A stretch of 64,000 nucleotides of DNA, taken from Streptomyces griseomycini. GTDB taxonomy: Bacteria > Actinomycetota > Actinomycetes > Streptomycetales > Streptomycetaceae. Under the pieces are notes generated by a model that searched no databases, had not been told where the DNA came from, and saw nothing but the letters and a program-made list of their open reading frames with translations. Shown here in pieces: positions 45,930 through 54,647 of this stretch; the first letter of the stretch is position 1, and the number at the start of each line of letters is the position of its first letter. The DNA is taken from NCBI RefSeq assembly GCF_014203535.1, contig NZ_JACHJI010000001.1, positions 62,001 to 126,000 of the forward strand, in the 5' to 3' direction. The position numbers and the translations under genes were made by a program.

Positions 45930-47119
45930 CGGGTGCTCACCTCTTTCGGCAGGTGCTCGGCGGGCCGTGCCCAGGGGGTGCCCAGTTCGGAGTAGAGGGA
46001 CAGGGTGTCGGCGGCGGCCGCGACGAGGCCGTCGATGCCGGGCACGACCCGGCGGTTCTCGCCGGGGACGCGGTGCCAGGCGCCGGCGGGCAGCGGGGCC
46101 GGGTCGGGGGCCTGCCGGATCGCCTCGACGACCTTCATGAAGGCGCCCGTCCGGTCCGGGGTGACCAGCAGGGGGGTGCCGTCGGTGAGGTGGGCGACGA
46201 GGTTCTCCAGCAGGTCGGTGCGGCCGAACTCGAACTCCTCCGGGCCGTGGTCCGCGCGCTGGAGCAGCACGCGGTCCTGCTTGTACCAGAAGGTGATGCG
46301 GCCGCTGGTGCCGTGCACCAGGACGTACGGCTCGTCGGCCCGCTCGGCGCACAGCGTCGCGGCGACGGTGACCGGCCCGCCCCCCGCGGTGGTGACGCGG
46401 ACGCAGGAGGTGTCGTCGGACTCGATGTCGTTGGCGCGCAGCAGCTCGGTCTCGATGCCGGTGACGTCCTCGGCGCGGGTGCTGTCGCCGAGCGCGAGGG
46501 CGGTGGCGACGGCGTGGGCGAGCGGGTTGGTGAGCGCCCCGTCGACCACGTCGGTGCCGTTCAGCCGCCGCCGGCCCGCCCAGGGGGCCCGCCGGAAGTA
46601 GTCCTCGTCGCGCACCCAGGCACCGGCCCCGCCGATCCCGACCGTCCGGCCGATGGCGCCCTGGGCGATCAGTTCGCGGATCGCGGGCACGGCGTGCGAG
46701 CCCAGCGACTGGAAGCCGATCTGGCAGGCGACACCGGCCGCGGCGACCCCGTCGGCCATCCGGCGGAACTCGGCGTACGACGGCGCCGGCGGCTTCTCCA
46801 GCAGGAGGTGCACGCCCCGCTCGGCCGCCGCCAGGGCCAGGTCGGTGTGGGTCGGGATCGGGGTGCAGACCACCGCGGCCCGGGCGCCGGTGGAGTCCAG
46901 CAGGCCGCCGAAGTCGGCGGACTGCTCGGGGAGTTCACCACCGAACTCCTCCTCGGTGAGCGGAGTGAGCTCGCAGATCCCGACGAGCCGTACGAGGCCC
47001 TTCCCCTGGAGCCGGCGGATGTTCGCCACGTGCCAGCGGCCGTGGCCGCGGGCGCCGGCGAGGACGACGGGCAGGGGCCCGTCGGCTCCCGGCCGGGAGG
47101 GCGTCCGGGAAGCCGTCAT
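45926..47119 (-). CDS. Gfo/Idh/MocA-family oxidoreductase
   Basis: 397-residue NAD(P)-dependent sugar dehydrogenase. The Rossmann start is LPVVLAGARGHGRWHVANI, and the catalytic EKP motif is in HLLLEKPPAPSYAEF. GALTNPLAHAVATALALG supplies the conserved His region. ATG at 47119 overlaps the permease stop; it begins MTASRTPSRPG. Being in the importer/GH43 operon, it probably oxidises an imported sugar such as L-arabinose or a uronate (inference). Confidence 0.88.
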   Translation of the reverse strand: MTASRTPSRPGADGPLPVVLAGARGHGRWHVANIRRLQGKGLVRLVGICELTPLTEEEFGGELPEQSADFGGLLDSTGARAAVVCTPIPTHTDLALAAAERGVHLLLEKPPAPSYAEFRRMADGVAAAGVACQIGFQSLGSHAVPAIRELIAQGAIGRTVGIGGAGAWVRDEDYFRRAPWAGRRRLNGTDVVDGALTNPLAHAVATALALGDSTRAEDVTGIETELLRANDIESDDTSCVRVTTAGGGPVTVAATLCAERADEPYVLVHGTSGRITFWYKQDRVLLQRADHGPEEFEFGRTDLLENLVAHLTDGTPLLVTPDRTGAFMKVVEAIRQAPDPAPLPAGAWHRVPGENRRVVPGIDGLVAAAADTLSLYSELGTPWARPAEHLPKEVSTR

Positions 47120-48015
47120 CCCTTCACCGCCCCCGCGCTGAACCCGGTGATCAGCCACTTCTGGATGAAGGCGAACACGATCACGACGGGGACGGCCGCG
47201 ATGATGCCGCCCGCGGCGAGTGCGCCGAGGTCGACGCTGTCCGCGCTCATCAGGGTGTTCAGGCCGACCGGGATGGTCTGCTTCTCCTGGTTGTTGAGGA
47301 ACATCAGGGCGAACAGGAAGTGGTTCCAGGAGTGGACGAAGGCGAAGGAGCCGACGGCGATCAGACCGGGCCGCAGCAGCGGCAGGACGACCACCAGGAA
47401 GGCCCTCATCCGGTTGCATCCGTCGACCCAGGCGGCCTCTTCCAGGGAGTACGGCACGTTCTTGATGAAGTTGCTGATCAGGATCATCGACAGCGGCAGC
47501 TGGAAGACCGTCTCGGCGATGATGACGCTGCCGAGGGAGTTGATCATCTGCAGTTCGGCGAAGATCTCGAACAGCGGGACCAGCAGCAGCGCACCGGGCA
47601 CGAACTGGGAGCACAGCAGGGCGAGCATGAAGCCCCGCTTGATCCTGAAGTCGAACCGGGCGAGGGCGTAGCCGCCGGCCAGCGCCACCAGGGTCGTCAT
47701 GATCAGGGTGGCGACGCCGACGAGCACGCTGTTGTAGAAGAAGGTGCCGAAGCTGCGGTCCGTCCACACCTTCTCGAAGTGCTCGAAGGTCATCGGCCAG
47801 GGCACGAGCGAGGTCGAGCCGGCCGGGCGCAGCGCGAAGAGCAGGATCCAGTAGAAGGGGATGAGGGTGAAGACCAGGTAGACGCCCAGCGGGAGGTAGA
47901 TCTGCCAGCGGGGTGCCTCGTCCCAGGCCCGGTGCCTCTTCTTCCCCGGGAGGAGCGGTTCGGGGGCGGTGCGCTCGGGGGCGGGGGCGGCCGGAGCGGC
48001 CTCTTTGGTGATCAC
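47116..48015 (-). CDS. Sugar ABC transporter permease (MalG-type)
   Basis: 299 residues with six transmembrane helices after a Pro/Ala-rich cytoplasmic start. The EAA loop that contacts the ATPase is EEAAWVDGCNRMRAFLVVVL. LARFDFRIKRGFMLALLCSQ and LFALMFLNNQEKQTIPVGLN are typical MalG-type sequence. The GTG start overlaps the stop of the partner permease. The open frame continues far upstream only as a shadow of other genes. No ATPase is encoded nearby. Confidence 0.92.
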   Translation of the reverse strand: MITKEAAPAAPAPERTAPEPLLPGKKRHRAWDEAPRWQIYLPLGVYLVFTLIPFYWILLFALRPAGSTSLVPWPMTFEHFEKVWTDRSFGTFFYNSVLVGVATLIMTTLVALAGGYALARFDFRIKRGFMLALLCSQFVPGALLLVPLFEIFAELQMINSLGSVIIAETVFQLPLSMILISNFIKNVPYSLEEAAWVDGCNRMRAFLVVVLPLLRPGLIAVGSFAFVHSWNHFLFALMFLNNQEKQTIPVGLNTLMSADSVDLGALAAGGIIAAVPVVIVFAFIQKWLITGFSAGAVKG

Positions 48016-48944
48016 TTCTCGCCTCCGAACTTGCTCAGTCGCAGGTAGACCATCGAGCAGAAGAGCAGAATCACGAACGCGACCGTGGTGAGGGCCGACG
48101 CGTAGCCGAAGTCGTGGGCGTCGACGGAGGTGTTGGCGATGTACAGCGGCAGGGTCGTGGTCTCGCCCGCGGGTCCGCCGCCGGTCAGCGTGTAGAGCAG
48201 GTCGACGTTGTTGAACTCCCACACCGCGCGCAGCAGCGTGGACAGGATGATGGCGTCCTTCAGGTGCGGCAGCGTGATGTGCCAGAACTGCTTGATGCGG
48301 CTGGCCCCGTCGACCTCTGCGGCCTCGTACAGGTCCTTCGAGACGGACTGGAGGTCGGCGAGGATGAGGATCGCGAAGAAGGGGACTCCGCGCCACAGGT
48401 CCGCGACGATCGCCGCCGGGAAGACGGTGGAGGTGTCCGACAGCCAGCTGACGCCGTAGTCGCCGATCCCCAGGTCCGCGAGGTACCGGGTGATGCCGGT
48501 CTGGGAGTTGTAGAGCAGCACCCAGATCGCGGAGGTCAGCACGCCGGAGACGGCCCACGGGGAGAAGACCAGGGCGCGGCCGAGGCCCCGGCCGACGAAG
48601 GTCTGGTTGACGATGAGGGCCAGCGCGAGGCCGAACAGCAGCTGGAGGCCGACCTCGACGAAGACCCACTTGGCGCTGAACACCAGCGTGTCCCAGAACA
48701 GCGGGTCCTCGGTGAAGATGTGGACGAAATTGTCGAAGCCCGCGTAGCCGTTCCGCCACGGCTTGGTGGGGTTGTACTCCTGCAGGCTGTAGTAGAAGAC
48801 GCTGATGACCGGGTAGGCGATGAACCCCAGCATGAGCAGGGCGGCCGGCGCGATCAGCAGGTAGGGGAGCCTGCGGGGCGTGGCGGAGGCACGGCGCCGC
48901 CGGGGTGGCGCGGGCGGTTTCGCCACGGCTGCGGCTTGGGCCAT
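48012..48944 (-). CDS. Sugar ABC transporter permease (MalF-type)
   Basis: 310-residue six-helix permease. The EAA loop is LYEAAEVDGASRIKQFWHIT. FIAYPVISVFYYSLQEYNP and ALVFSPWAVSGVLTSAIW are family-typical. The ATG has CGGAGA about 8 bases upstream. It is the first gene of the permease/Gfo-Idh/DUF6807/GH43 operon; an AAGCGCTT palindrome lies 52-59 bp before the start. Confidence 0.92.
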   Translation of the reverse strand: MAQAAAVAKPPAPPRRRRASATPRRLPYLLIAPAALLMLGFIAYPVISVFYYSLQEYNPTKPWRNGYAGFDNFVHIFTEDPLFWDTLVFSAKWVFVEVGLQLLFGLALALIVNQTFVGRGLGRALVFSPWAVSGVLTSAIWVLLYNSQTGITRYLADLGIGDYGVSWLSDTSTVFPAAIVADLWRGVPFFAILILADLQSVSKDLYEAAEVDGASRIKQFWHITLPHLKDAIILSTLLRAVWEFNNVDLLYTLTGGGPAGETTTLPLYIANTSVDAHDFGYASALTTVAFVILLFCSMVYLRLSKFGGEK

Positions 48945-48994
48945 GACTGTTCTCCGTTTCTCGGTACGTCGTGCGATGTCGTGCGTGAGCGGGT

Positions 48995-49004
48995 GAAGCG
49001 CTTT
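48995..49004. promoter_or_regulatory. AAGCGCTT motif upstream of the transporter operon
   Basis: GAAGCGCTTT contains the perfect 8-bp palindrome AAGCGCTT, in the 96-bp gap before the permease operon. It shares its core with the palindrome at 43506-43517, suggesting one LacI-type regulator encoded elsewhere. Confidence 0.5.
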
Positions 49005-49040
49005 CTTCGTATGTGTGTGCGGTCCCTGCGGGACGGCGGT

Positions 49041-50780
49041 TCAGCCCGCGTACGGGTCCTGCACCGTGCCCGGCCGGGCGAGGAACTCGAAGTCGCAGCC
49101 GGTGTCGGCCTGGGTGATCTGGTCCTGGTAGAGCGCTCCGTAACCGCGCTCGTAGCGCACGGGCGGCGGCGTCCACCGCGCCCTGCGGCGCTCCAGCTCC
49201 TCGTCGTCGACGTTGAGCCGGAGGGTCCGGTTCTCGACGTCGAGGGTGATCGAGTCCCCGGTGCGCACCAGGGCCAGCGGTCCGCCGACGTACGACTCGG
49301 GGGCGACGTGCAGCACGCACGCGCCGTAACTCGTCCCGCTCATGCGGGCGTCGGAGATCCGCACCATGTCCCGCACGCCCTGCTTGAGCAGGTGGTCGGG
49401 CAGCGGCAGCATCCCGTACTCGGGCATGCCCGGGCCGCCCTTGGGACCGGCGTTGCGCAGCACCAGCACGTGGTCGGCGGTGATGCCCAGCGCCGGGTCG
49501 TTGATGGTGCGCTGCATCTCCTTGTAGTCGTCGAAGACGACGGCGGGACCGGTGTGCTTGAGCAGGTGCGGTTCGGCGGCGATGTGCTTGATGACGGCGC
49601 CGTCCGGGCAGAGGTTGCCGCGCAGCACGGCCACCCCGCCCTCGTCCGCGACCGGGTTGTCGCGGGGCCGGATGACGTCGTCGTCGTGCACCTGCGCCCC
49701 GGCGATCTGCTCGCGCAGGGTGTCGTGGCAGACGGTGGGCCGCTCCAGGTGGAGCAGGTCCGGGATCCGGGAGAGGAACCCGGGCAGACCGCCGGCGAAG
49801 TGGAAGTCCTCCATCAGGTAGGTCTGTCCGCCGGGGCGGACGTTGGCGAGCACCGGGACGGTGCGGGCGATGCGGTCGAAGTCGTCGAGGGTGAGCTTCA
49901 CGCCCGCGCGGCCGGCCATGGCGATCAGGTGGATCACGGCGTTGGTGGAGCCGCCGAGCCCGAGGACGGTGGTGACCGCGTCCTCGAACGCCTCCGCGGT
50001 GAGGATGTCGCTCAGCTTCCGGTCCCTGTGGACCAGGTCGACGATCGTCATGCCCGCCTTCGCGGCCATCCGGTCGTGCCCGGAGTCGACCGCCGGGATG
50101 CTGGACGCGCCCGGGACCGTGACGCCGAGGGCCTCGGCGGCGGCGGTCAGCGTGGACGCCGTGCCCATCGTCATGCAGTGGCCGGGCGAACGGGCCAGGC
50201 CGCTCTCCAGCTCCTGCATCTCGCAGTCGCCGATGACGCCGGCCCGCTTGTCGTCCCAGTACTTCCACATGTCGGTGCCGGAGCCGAGGGTCTCCCCGCG
50301 CCAGTGACCGGGCAGCATGGGCCCGGCCGGCACGAAGACGGTGGGCAGGTCGGCGCTGGCCGCGCCCATGAGCAGCGCGGGCGTGGACTTGTCGCAGCCG
50401 CCCATCAGCACGGCCCCGTCGACCGGGTAGGACCGCAGCAGCTCCTCGGTCTCCAGGGCGAGGAGGTTGCGGTAGAGCATCGGGGTCGGCTTCTGGAAGG
50501 TCTCGCTGAGGGTGGAGACCGGGAACTCCAGCGGGAAGCCGCCCGCCTGCCAGACGCCCCGCTTGACGGCCTGTGCGCGGTCCCGCAGGTGGACGTGGCA
50601 GGGGTTGATGTCGGACCAGGTGTTGAGGATCGCGATGACCGGCTTGCCCAGGTGCTCCTCGGGCAGGTAGCCGAGCTGGCGGGTGCGGGCGCGGTGGCTG
50701 AAGGAGCGCAGTCCGTCGGTGCCGTACCACTGGTGGCTGCGCAGCTCCTCCGGCCGCTTGCGCCGGTCCGGGGCGCTCAT
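49041..50780 (-). CDS. IlvD/Edd-family sugar-acid dehydratase
   Basis: 579-residue Fe-S dehydratase. The three cluster cysteines align with those of sugar-acid dehydratases: C61 (SDINPCHVHL), C129 (LMGGCDKSTPALLMG, with the Mg-binding K131) and C202 (SPGHCMTMGTASTL). That spacing is typical of the [2Fe-2S] pentonate and hexonate dehydratases rather than IlvD of valine synthesis. It is coupled by ATGA overlap to a DapA-family gene, so a 2-keto-3-deoxy acid is the likely product. L-arabonate, galactarate or galactonate are candidate substrates; sequence alone does not decide. Confidence 0.88.
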   Translation of the reverse strand: MSAPDRRKRPEELRSHQWYGTDGLRSFSHRARTRQLGYLPEEHLGKPVIAILNTWSDINPCHVHLRDRAQAVKRGVWQAGGFPLEFPVSTLSETFQKPTPMLYRNLLALETEELLRSYPVDGAVLMGGCDKSTPALLMGAASADLPTVFVPAGPMLPGHWRGETLGSGTDMWKYWDDKRAGVIGDCEMQELESGLARSPGHCMTMGTASTLTAAAEALGVTVPGASSIPAVDSGHDRMAAKAGMTIVDLVHRDRKLSDILTAEAFEDAVTTVLGLGGSTNAVIHLIAMAGRAGVKLTLDDFDRIARTVPVLANVRPGGQTYLMEDFHFAGGLPGFLSRIPDLLHLERPTVCHDTLREQIAGAQVHDDDVIRPRDNPVADEGGVAVLRGNLCPDGAVIKHIAAEPHLLKHTGPAVVFDDYKEMQRTINDPALGITADHVLVLRNAGPKGGPGMPEYGMLPLPDHLLKQGVRDMVRISDARMSGTSYGACVLHVAPESYVGGPLALVRTGDSITLDVENRTLRLNVDDEELERRRARWTPPPVRYERGYGALYQDQITQADTGCDFEFLARPGTVQDPYAG

Positions 50781-51685
50781 GCGGACCATCCGGCGGCGAT
50801 GGCGGCGACCTCGGCGCGCTCGCTCTCGGGCAGGGGCTTGCACGGCGGGCGGACCTCGCGGCGGCACAGGCCGAGGGAGGCGAGGGCCTCCTTGACGACG
50901 GTGACGTTGTTGGCGGAGCCGTTGGCGGCGCGCAGCTCCTCGAAGCGGCGGATCTGCTCCCACACCTTCATGGCGGCCGGGTAGTCGCCGGAGCGCAGCG
51001 CCTCGATCATGTTCAGCGAGACGGCCGGGGCGACGTTGACCAGCCCGGAGGTGAAGCCGGTGGCGCCCGCCGAGAAGTAGGAGGGCGCGTACGGCTCGGC
51101 GAGCCCCGCCACCCACACGAACCGGTCGAGGCCGGCGTCCCGGGCGAAGGCGGCGAACCTCGCCGCGTCCGGCACGGCGTACTTCACGCCGATGACGTTG
51201 GGGCAGGCGTCGGCGAGTTCGGCGAGCCGGGCGCCGGTGAGCTGCGCGTTGCGGATGTACGGGACGACGCCCAGCTCGGGCACGGCCTCGGCGATGGCGC
51301 GGTGGTAGTCGACCCAGCCGCTCTGCGAGACGTAGGGGTGGACGGGCTGGTGCACCATCACCATCTGCGCGCCGAGTTCGCGGGCGTGCCGCGCGGAGGC
51401 GACCGCGGTGGGCACGTCGTGTCCCACGCCGACCAGGATCGCCGCACGCCCGCCGGACTCCTCGACGGTCAGCTCGGTGACCAGGCGGCGCTCTTCGGGG
51501 GTGAGGGCGTAGAACTCGCCGGTGTTGCCGTTGGGGGTGAGGGTCGTGATGCCGCCGTCGAGGAGACGACGCAGCAGGGCCCGGTAGGTGCCGGGGTCGA
51601 CGGAGCCGTCCGCGGCGAACGGGGTCACCGGGATCGCCACCACGTCGGCCAGGGCCGCCCGTTGGGTCTCGAACGTCGTTGTCAT
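50777..51685 (-). CDS. DapA-superfamily 2-keto-3-deoxy-sugar-acid dehydratase or aldolase
   Basis: 302-residue TIM-barrel class I lyase/dehydratase. The Schiff-base lysine is K168 (NVIGVKYAVPD), the catalytic Tyr is Y143 (VVPYIRNAQ), and TPNGNTGEFYALTPEER holds the carboxylate-binding loop. It is clearly distinct from the kdgD product at 57.1 kb. Coupling to the IlvD/Edd gene suggests it processes that enzyme's product, for example L-2-keto-3-deoxyarabonate to alpha-ketoglutaric semialdehyde. Lysine biosynthesis is unlikely in this context. Confidence 0.88.
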   Translation of the reverse strand: MTTTFETQRAALADVVAIPVTPFAADGSVDPGTYRALLRRLLDGGITTLTPNGNTGEFYALTPEERRLVTELTVEESGGRAAILVGVGHDVPTAVASARHARELGAQMVMVHQPVHPYVSQSGWVDYHRAIAEAVPELGVVPYIRNAQLTGARLAELADACPNVIGVKYAVPDAARFAAFARDAGLDRFVWVAGLAEPYAPSYFSAGATGFTSGLVNVAPAVSLNMIEALRSGDYPAAMKVWEQIRRFEELRAANGSANNVTVVKEALASLGLCRREVRPPCKPLPESERAEVAAIAAGWSA

Positions 51686-52386
51686 GCCTGACCGTCCTCT
51701 TTCTGGGCTTCCGGGGCGTTCCGCGTCTGCGTGGTCTCCGGGATCTCGAACCCCGCCTCGGGGAACGCCCGCCGCACGAACGACGCGATGTGCGCGTGCA
51801 GGGCGCGCGCCGCGCCGTCGGCGTCCCCATCGAGGGCGAGCCGCAGGATCTCGCGGTGTTCGCTGGCCTCGCGCTCCCAGGAGGGGTCGGCGGCCCAGGC
51901 GACGGCGGAGACGAGGGCGGCCTGGTCGCGGACCTCGTCGAGCATCCGGCCGAGCAGCGGGTTGCCGCACGGCAGGTAGAGGGCGCGGTGGAACTCGCGG
52001 TTGGCGAGCGACCGTTCGGCGGTGTCGTCGGCCTCGTCGGCCCGGGTCAGCGCGGAGCGGGCGGCGTCGAGGGAGGCGCCGCGCCGCACGGCGCGCTTGA
52101 GGGCCTCGGGCTCGAGGAGCAGGCGCACGTCGTAGACCTCGCGCGCCATGTCCGCGTCGACCATGCGCACCGTGACGCCCTTGTACTGGCTCATCACGAC
52201 CAGACCGGTGCCGGCCAGGGTCTTGAGCGCCTCGCGCACCGGGGTCTTGGACACCCCGAACTGTGCGGCGAGGTCGGTCTCGACCAAGGCCTGACCCGGC
52301 GTCAGCAGGCCGGTGAGGATGCGGCGTTTGATCTCCTCCAGCACGTACTGCGTGCGGGAGGGGATCGGGGTGGGCACAGAGGTCAT
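51682..52386 (-). CDS. GntR-family regulator with FCD domain
   Basis: 234 residues. The winged helix is SRTQYVLEEIKRRILTGLL, then QFGVSKTPVREALKTLAGTG. The C-terminal FCD ligand domain has VYDVRLLLEPEALKRAVRRG, REFHRALYLPCGNP and EHREILRLALDGD with metal-ligand His/Asp residues. ATG at 52386 has GAGAGG upstream. It is first in the gntR-dapA-ilvD operon (ATGA overlaps), so it likely controls its own operon through the palindromes just upstream. Confidence 0.92.
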   Translation of the reverse strand: MTSVPTPIPSRTQYVLEEIKRRILTGLLTPGQALVETDLAAQFGVSKTPVREALKTLAGTGLVVMSQYKGVTVRMVDADMAREVYDVRLLLEPEALKRAVRRGASLDAARSALTRADEADDTAERSLANREFHRALYLPCGNPLLGRMLDEVRDQAALVSAVAWAADPSWEREASEHREILRLALDGDADGAARALHAHIASFVRRAFPEAGFEIPETTQTRNAPEAQKEDGQA

Positions 52387-52395
52387 GCGCGCCTC

Positions 52396-52453
52396 TCGGA
52401 TCTCGCGTATCGGATCTCGCGTATCGCGTCTCATATATGACGTACGAAGTACG
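52396..52453. promoter_or_regulatory. Candidate GntR operator cluster
   Basis: Between the promoter and the GntR start lie a 14-bp tandem repeat (TCGGATCTCGCGTA at 52396-52409 and 52410-52423), the perfect palindrome TCATATATGA (52431-52440) and the inverted repeat CGTAC-GAA-GTACG (52441-52453). Their position downstream of the -10 fits repression. Confidence 0.55.
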
Positions 52454-52461
52454 ACGCGATG

Positions 52462-52490
52462 ACCGTAGAAGTGGCCCTGTGTTTCGTCAA
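52462..52490 (-). promoter_or_regulatory. Candidate promoter of gntR-dapA-ilvD
   Basis: On the minus strand, TTGACG (52490-52485), 17 bp, then TACGGT (52467-52462) matches TTGACr-N17-TAnnnT. Confidence 0.6.
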
Positions 52491-52521
52491 CGGTTCTGAC
52501 GAAGAAACTTCTTGTTGCCGT

Positions 52522-53274
52522 TCACGCGCGGTGCGTGCGGCCCTCCCGCGCGGTGGCGGTGGGGCCGCCGAAGGACGCGGCGGCCCGGGCGGTCGCCGCC
52601 TCGGGGGTGAGCGTGGGCCCGACGTGCGTGACGAGCAGCTCCCGCACGCCCGCCGCCCGGGCCGTGGCGCCGGCGTCCTCGGGCGTCAGGTGCACCCGTT
52701 CGCCGTCGCGATGCCCGTCGACGTCGGCCTCGCAGAGGAACAGGTCGGCGTCGCGGGCGAGTTCCGTGAGGGCGGCGCACGGTCCGCTGTCCCCGGAGTA
52801 GGCGAACACCTTCCCCGCGCACGCGGCGCGCAGCCCGTAGGCCTCGACGTCGTGCGCGACGGCGCGGGCGGTGAGGGTCAGGTCGCCGTGGCGGGCGACG
52901 TGCCCGTCGTACAGCGGCCGGACGTCGAGGGTCCCGCGCAGGAAGCCGGCGTCCGGGCGGCCGAGGAACCCCGCCAGGCGCTGCGCGCAGCCGTCCGGCG
53001 CGTACACCGGGACGGGCTCGGGCGGGGTGAGCCCCCCGTAGGCAAGTCCGTAGAACGCCGCGAGCAGGTCCGCGCTGTGGTCGGCGTGCAGGTGGGAGAT
53101 CCACACGGCGTCGATCCGCGCCGGATCGGTGTGCCGCTGCAACTCCGCGAACGTCCCGGTCCCGGCGTCCACCCACACCTCGGCGCCCCCGCCGCGCAGC
53201 AGGTACCCGGAGCACGGGCGGTCCGGGCCGGGGTGCGGGGAGGCGGTGCCGAGGACGGTGAGGGTGAGGGACAT
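52522..53274 (-). CDS. MBL-fold metallo-hydrolase
   Basis: 250-residue metallo-beta-lactamase-fold protein. The zinc motif HXHXDH is in WISHLHADHSADL. Further ligands are in TARAVAHDVEAYGLR, VFAYSGDSGPC and LLVTHVGPTLTPE. The layout resembles RNase Z-like and phosphodiesterase members; the substrate is unknown. It is upstream of and on the same strand as gntR, with the gntR promoter between them, so it is probably an independent unit. Confidence 0.85.
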   Translation of the reverse strand: MSLTLTVLGTASPHPGPDRPCSGYLLRGGGAEVWVDAGTGTFAELQRHTDPARIDAVWISHLHADHSADLLAAFYGLAYGGLTPPEPVPVYAPDGCAQRLAGFLGRPDAGFLRGTLDVRPLYDGHVARHGDLTLTARAVAHDVEAYGLRAACAGKVFAYSGDSGPCAALTELARDADLFLCEADVDGHRDGERVHLTPEDAGATARAAGVRELLVTHVGPTLTPEAATARAAASFGGPTATAREGRTHRA

Positions 53275-53357
53275 GCGGGGAGGCTACGCGGCGCTCCCCG
53301 GTCCCCACCCGTGTTTTTCGCCGCCCCCGCGCGCTTCGCGCGGGCCGCGCGCGTGCC

Positions 53358-53951
53358 TCACGCGGGCCGCGTCCAGCCCGGGTCCCGGCCGCTCAGCCCG
53401 ACCGCCCGGTCCAGGAGCGGGGCGTCGGGCGGGACGGGGACGACGGGGCCGAAGATGCCGCCGCCCCGGTCGGAGTCCTCGGCGGCGGCCAGGAGGAGGG
53501 CGTGCGCCGCGTCCAGCGCGGCGGGGTCGGGCGCGTACGGCCGGCCGGTGGCGCGGGCCAGGTCCCAGCCGTGGATCACCAGTTCGCCGGCGGCGACGGC
53601 ACCGGCGGTCGCGCCCGGCAGGTCGATGCCCCCGGCCCGGGTCGTGCCGGTCCAGGCGGCCGGGTCGCGCCAGGCCTCGGCGAGTTCCTCCAGCACGGCG
53701 GGCAGTTCCCCGCGCCGGCCGGGGCCGGTGTCCGGCAGGGCGGCGCCCGGGTCGGTGTCGGTGGTGACGCCGAGGTCCTTGCGGCCGGCGTCGCGGAAGG
53801 CGACGGCCAGCCCGGCCAGGTGGCCCAGCAGGGCGCGGACCGGGTACTCCGGGCACGGGGTCGGGTCGGTCAGCTGCTCCTCGGTGACGCGCTCGGCGAG
53901 GCGCGCCACGATCCGCGCCTGCGGTCCGAGGTCGAGCGGTGTGTCGGTCAT
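53358..53951 (-). CDS. TIGR03086-like DinB-fold protein
   Basis: 197-residue protein of the mycothiol-dependent maleylpyruvate isomerase-like / TIGR03086 group. Typical blocks are PTPCPEYPVRALLGHLAGLA (metal His) and GELVIHGWDLARATGRPY (second metal site). ATG at 53951 begins MTDTPLDLGPQ. The family occurs in many copies in Streptomyces, and the reaction is mostly unknown. Confidence 0.85.
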   Translation of the reverse strand: MTDTPLDLGPQARIVARLAERVTEEQLTDPTPCPEYPVRALLGHLAGLAVAFRDAGRKDLGVTTDTDPGAALPDTGPGRRGELPAVLEELAEAWRDPAAWTGTTRAGGIDLPGATAGAVAAGELVIHGWDLARATGRPYAPDPAALDAAHALLLAAAEDSDRGGGIFGPVVPVPPDAPLLDRAVGLSGRDPGWTRPA

Positions 53952-54037
53952 CGGCTGCTCCCGGAGGGGGTCGGTGGGCGACGGGGTGGACCGGGCGCGG
54001 GCGCGGAACTCATCGGCCGCCGGTGCGCGGCGGCCCG

Positions 54038-54472
54038 TCAGCGCCGGGTGAGCGGGCTCGGGGCCTCCTGGACCACCCAGCCGTTGCCGTCGGGGTCCCG
54101 GAAGGAGAGGTAGGAGTTCCAGGGCTCGGCGCCCCTGCCGTCCGCCCAGCCGGACGGCCCCGCGTGCCGCACCGGGCCGACCTCGACCCCGCGTGCCACG
54201 AGCGTGTCCCTGGCCGCGTCGAGGTCGGTGACGCAGAGCTGGAGGCCCTGGAGCGAGCCCGGCGCCATCCGCGGCCGCCCCGGCGACACCGGCGCGCCCG
54301 CCTCCAGGACGACGGAACAGCGCGAACCGGGTGGGGTGAGCTGCACGAACCGGGGCCCCTCGAAGAGCGGGGCGTCGATGTCGAGGCGGAAGCCGCACCG
54401 GTCCGTGGAGAACTCCTTGGCCCGGTCCACGTCGGAGACCGGGACGACGATCACCTCGAGCGTCCGTTCCAC
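54038..54472 (-). CDS. VOC-family (glyoxalase-like) protein
   Basis: 144-residue vicinal-oxygen-chelate protein: RTLEVIVVPVSDVDRAKEF, RFVQLTPPGSRCSVVLEAG and SYLSFRDPDGNGWVVQE. GTG at 54472 is chosen because GAGAGGGG lies 6 bases upstream; an ATG 14 codons earlier has no site. Substrate unknown. It is 86 bp from the TIGR03086-like gene on the same strand. Confidence 0.83.
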   Translation of the reverse strand: MERTLEVIVVPVSDVDRAKEFSTDRCGFRLDIDAPLFEGPRFVQLTPPGSRCSVVLEAGAPVSPGRPRMAPGSLQGLQLCVTDLDAARDTLVARGVEVGPVRHAGPSGWADGRGAEPWNSYLSFRDPDGNGWVVQEAPSPLTRR

Positions 54473-54647
54473 GGCGGCCCCTCTCTCACCTCGCGGCCTC
54501 GATCCCGTCTCCACCCCATGGTCCGAACGGCGTGCCGGCCGCGCCCGTCGGCCTCATGCGCCGCGTGCTCCCGCCCGGGCGCCCACCGTCGCCGTAAGGC
54601 ATCCGCCCGATGCCGACACCCCCGCCTTAGGACCACGATGACCGGGC

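Noticed and set aside
42391..46140. 1249-codon plus-strand open frame
   Set aside because: Antisense to PL1, GH43 and DUF6807 genes that carry catalytic motifs; no recognisable domain.
48114..50984. 956-codon plus-strand open frame
   Set aside because: Antisense to the permease and dehydratase genes, Val/Arg/Gly/His-rich, no domain.
48018..51830. Upstream extensions of the permease and IlvD frames into neighbouring genes
   Set aside because: The extensions lie in shadow frames of the IlvD and DapA genes; 4-base overlaps define the true starts.
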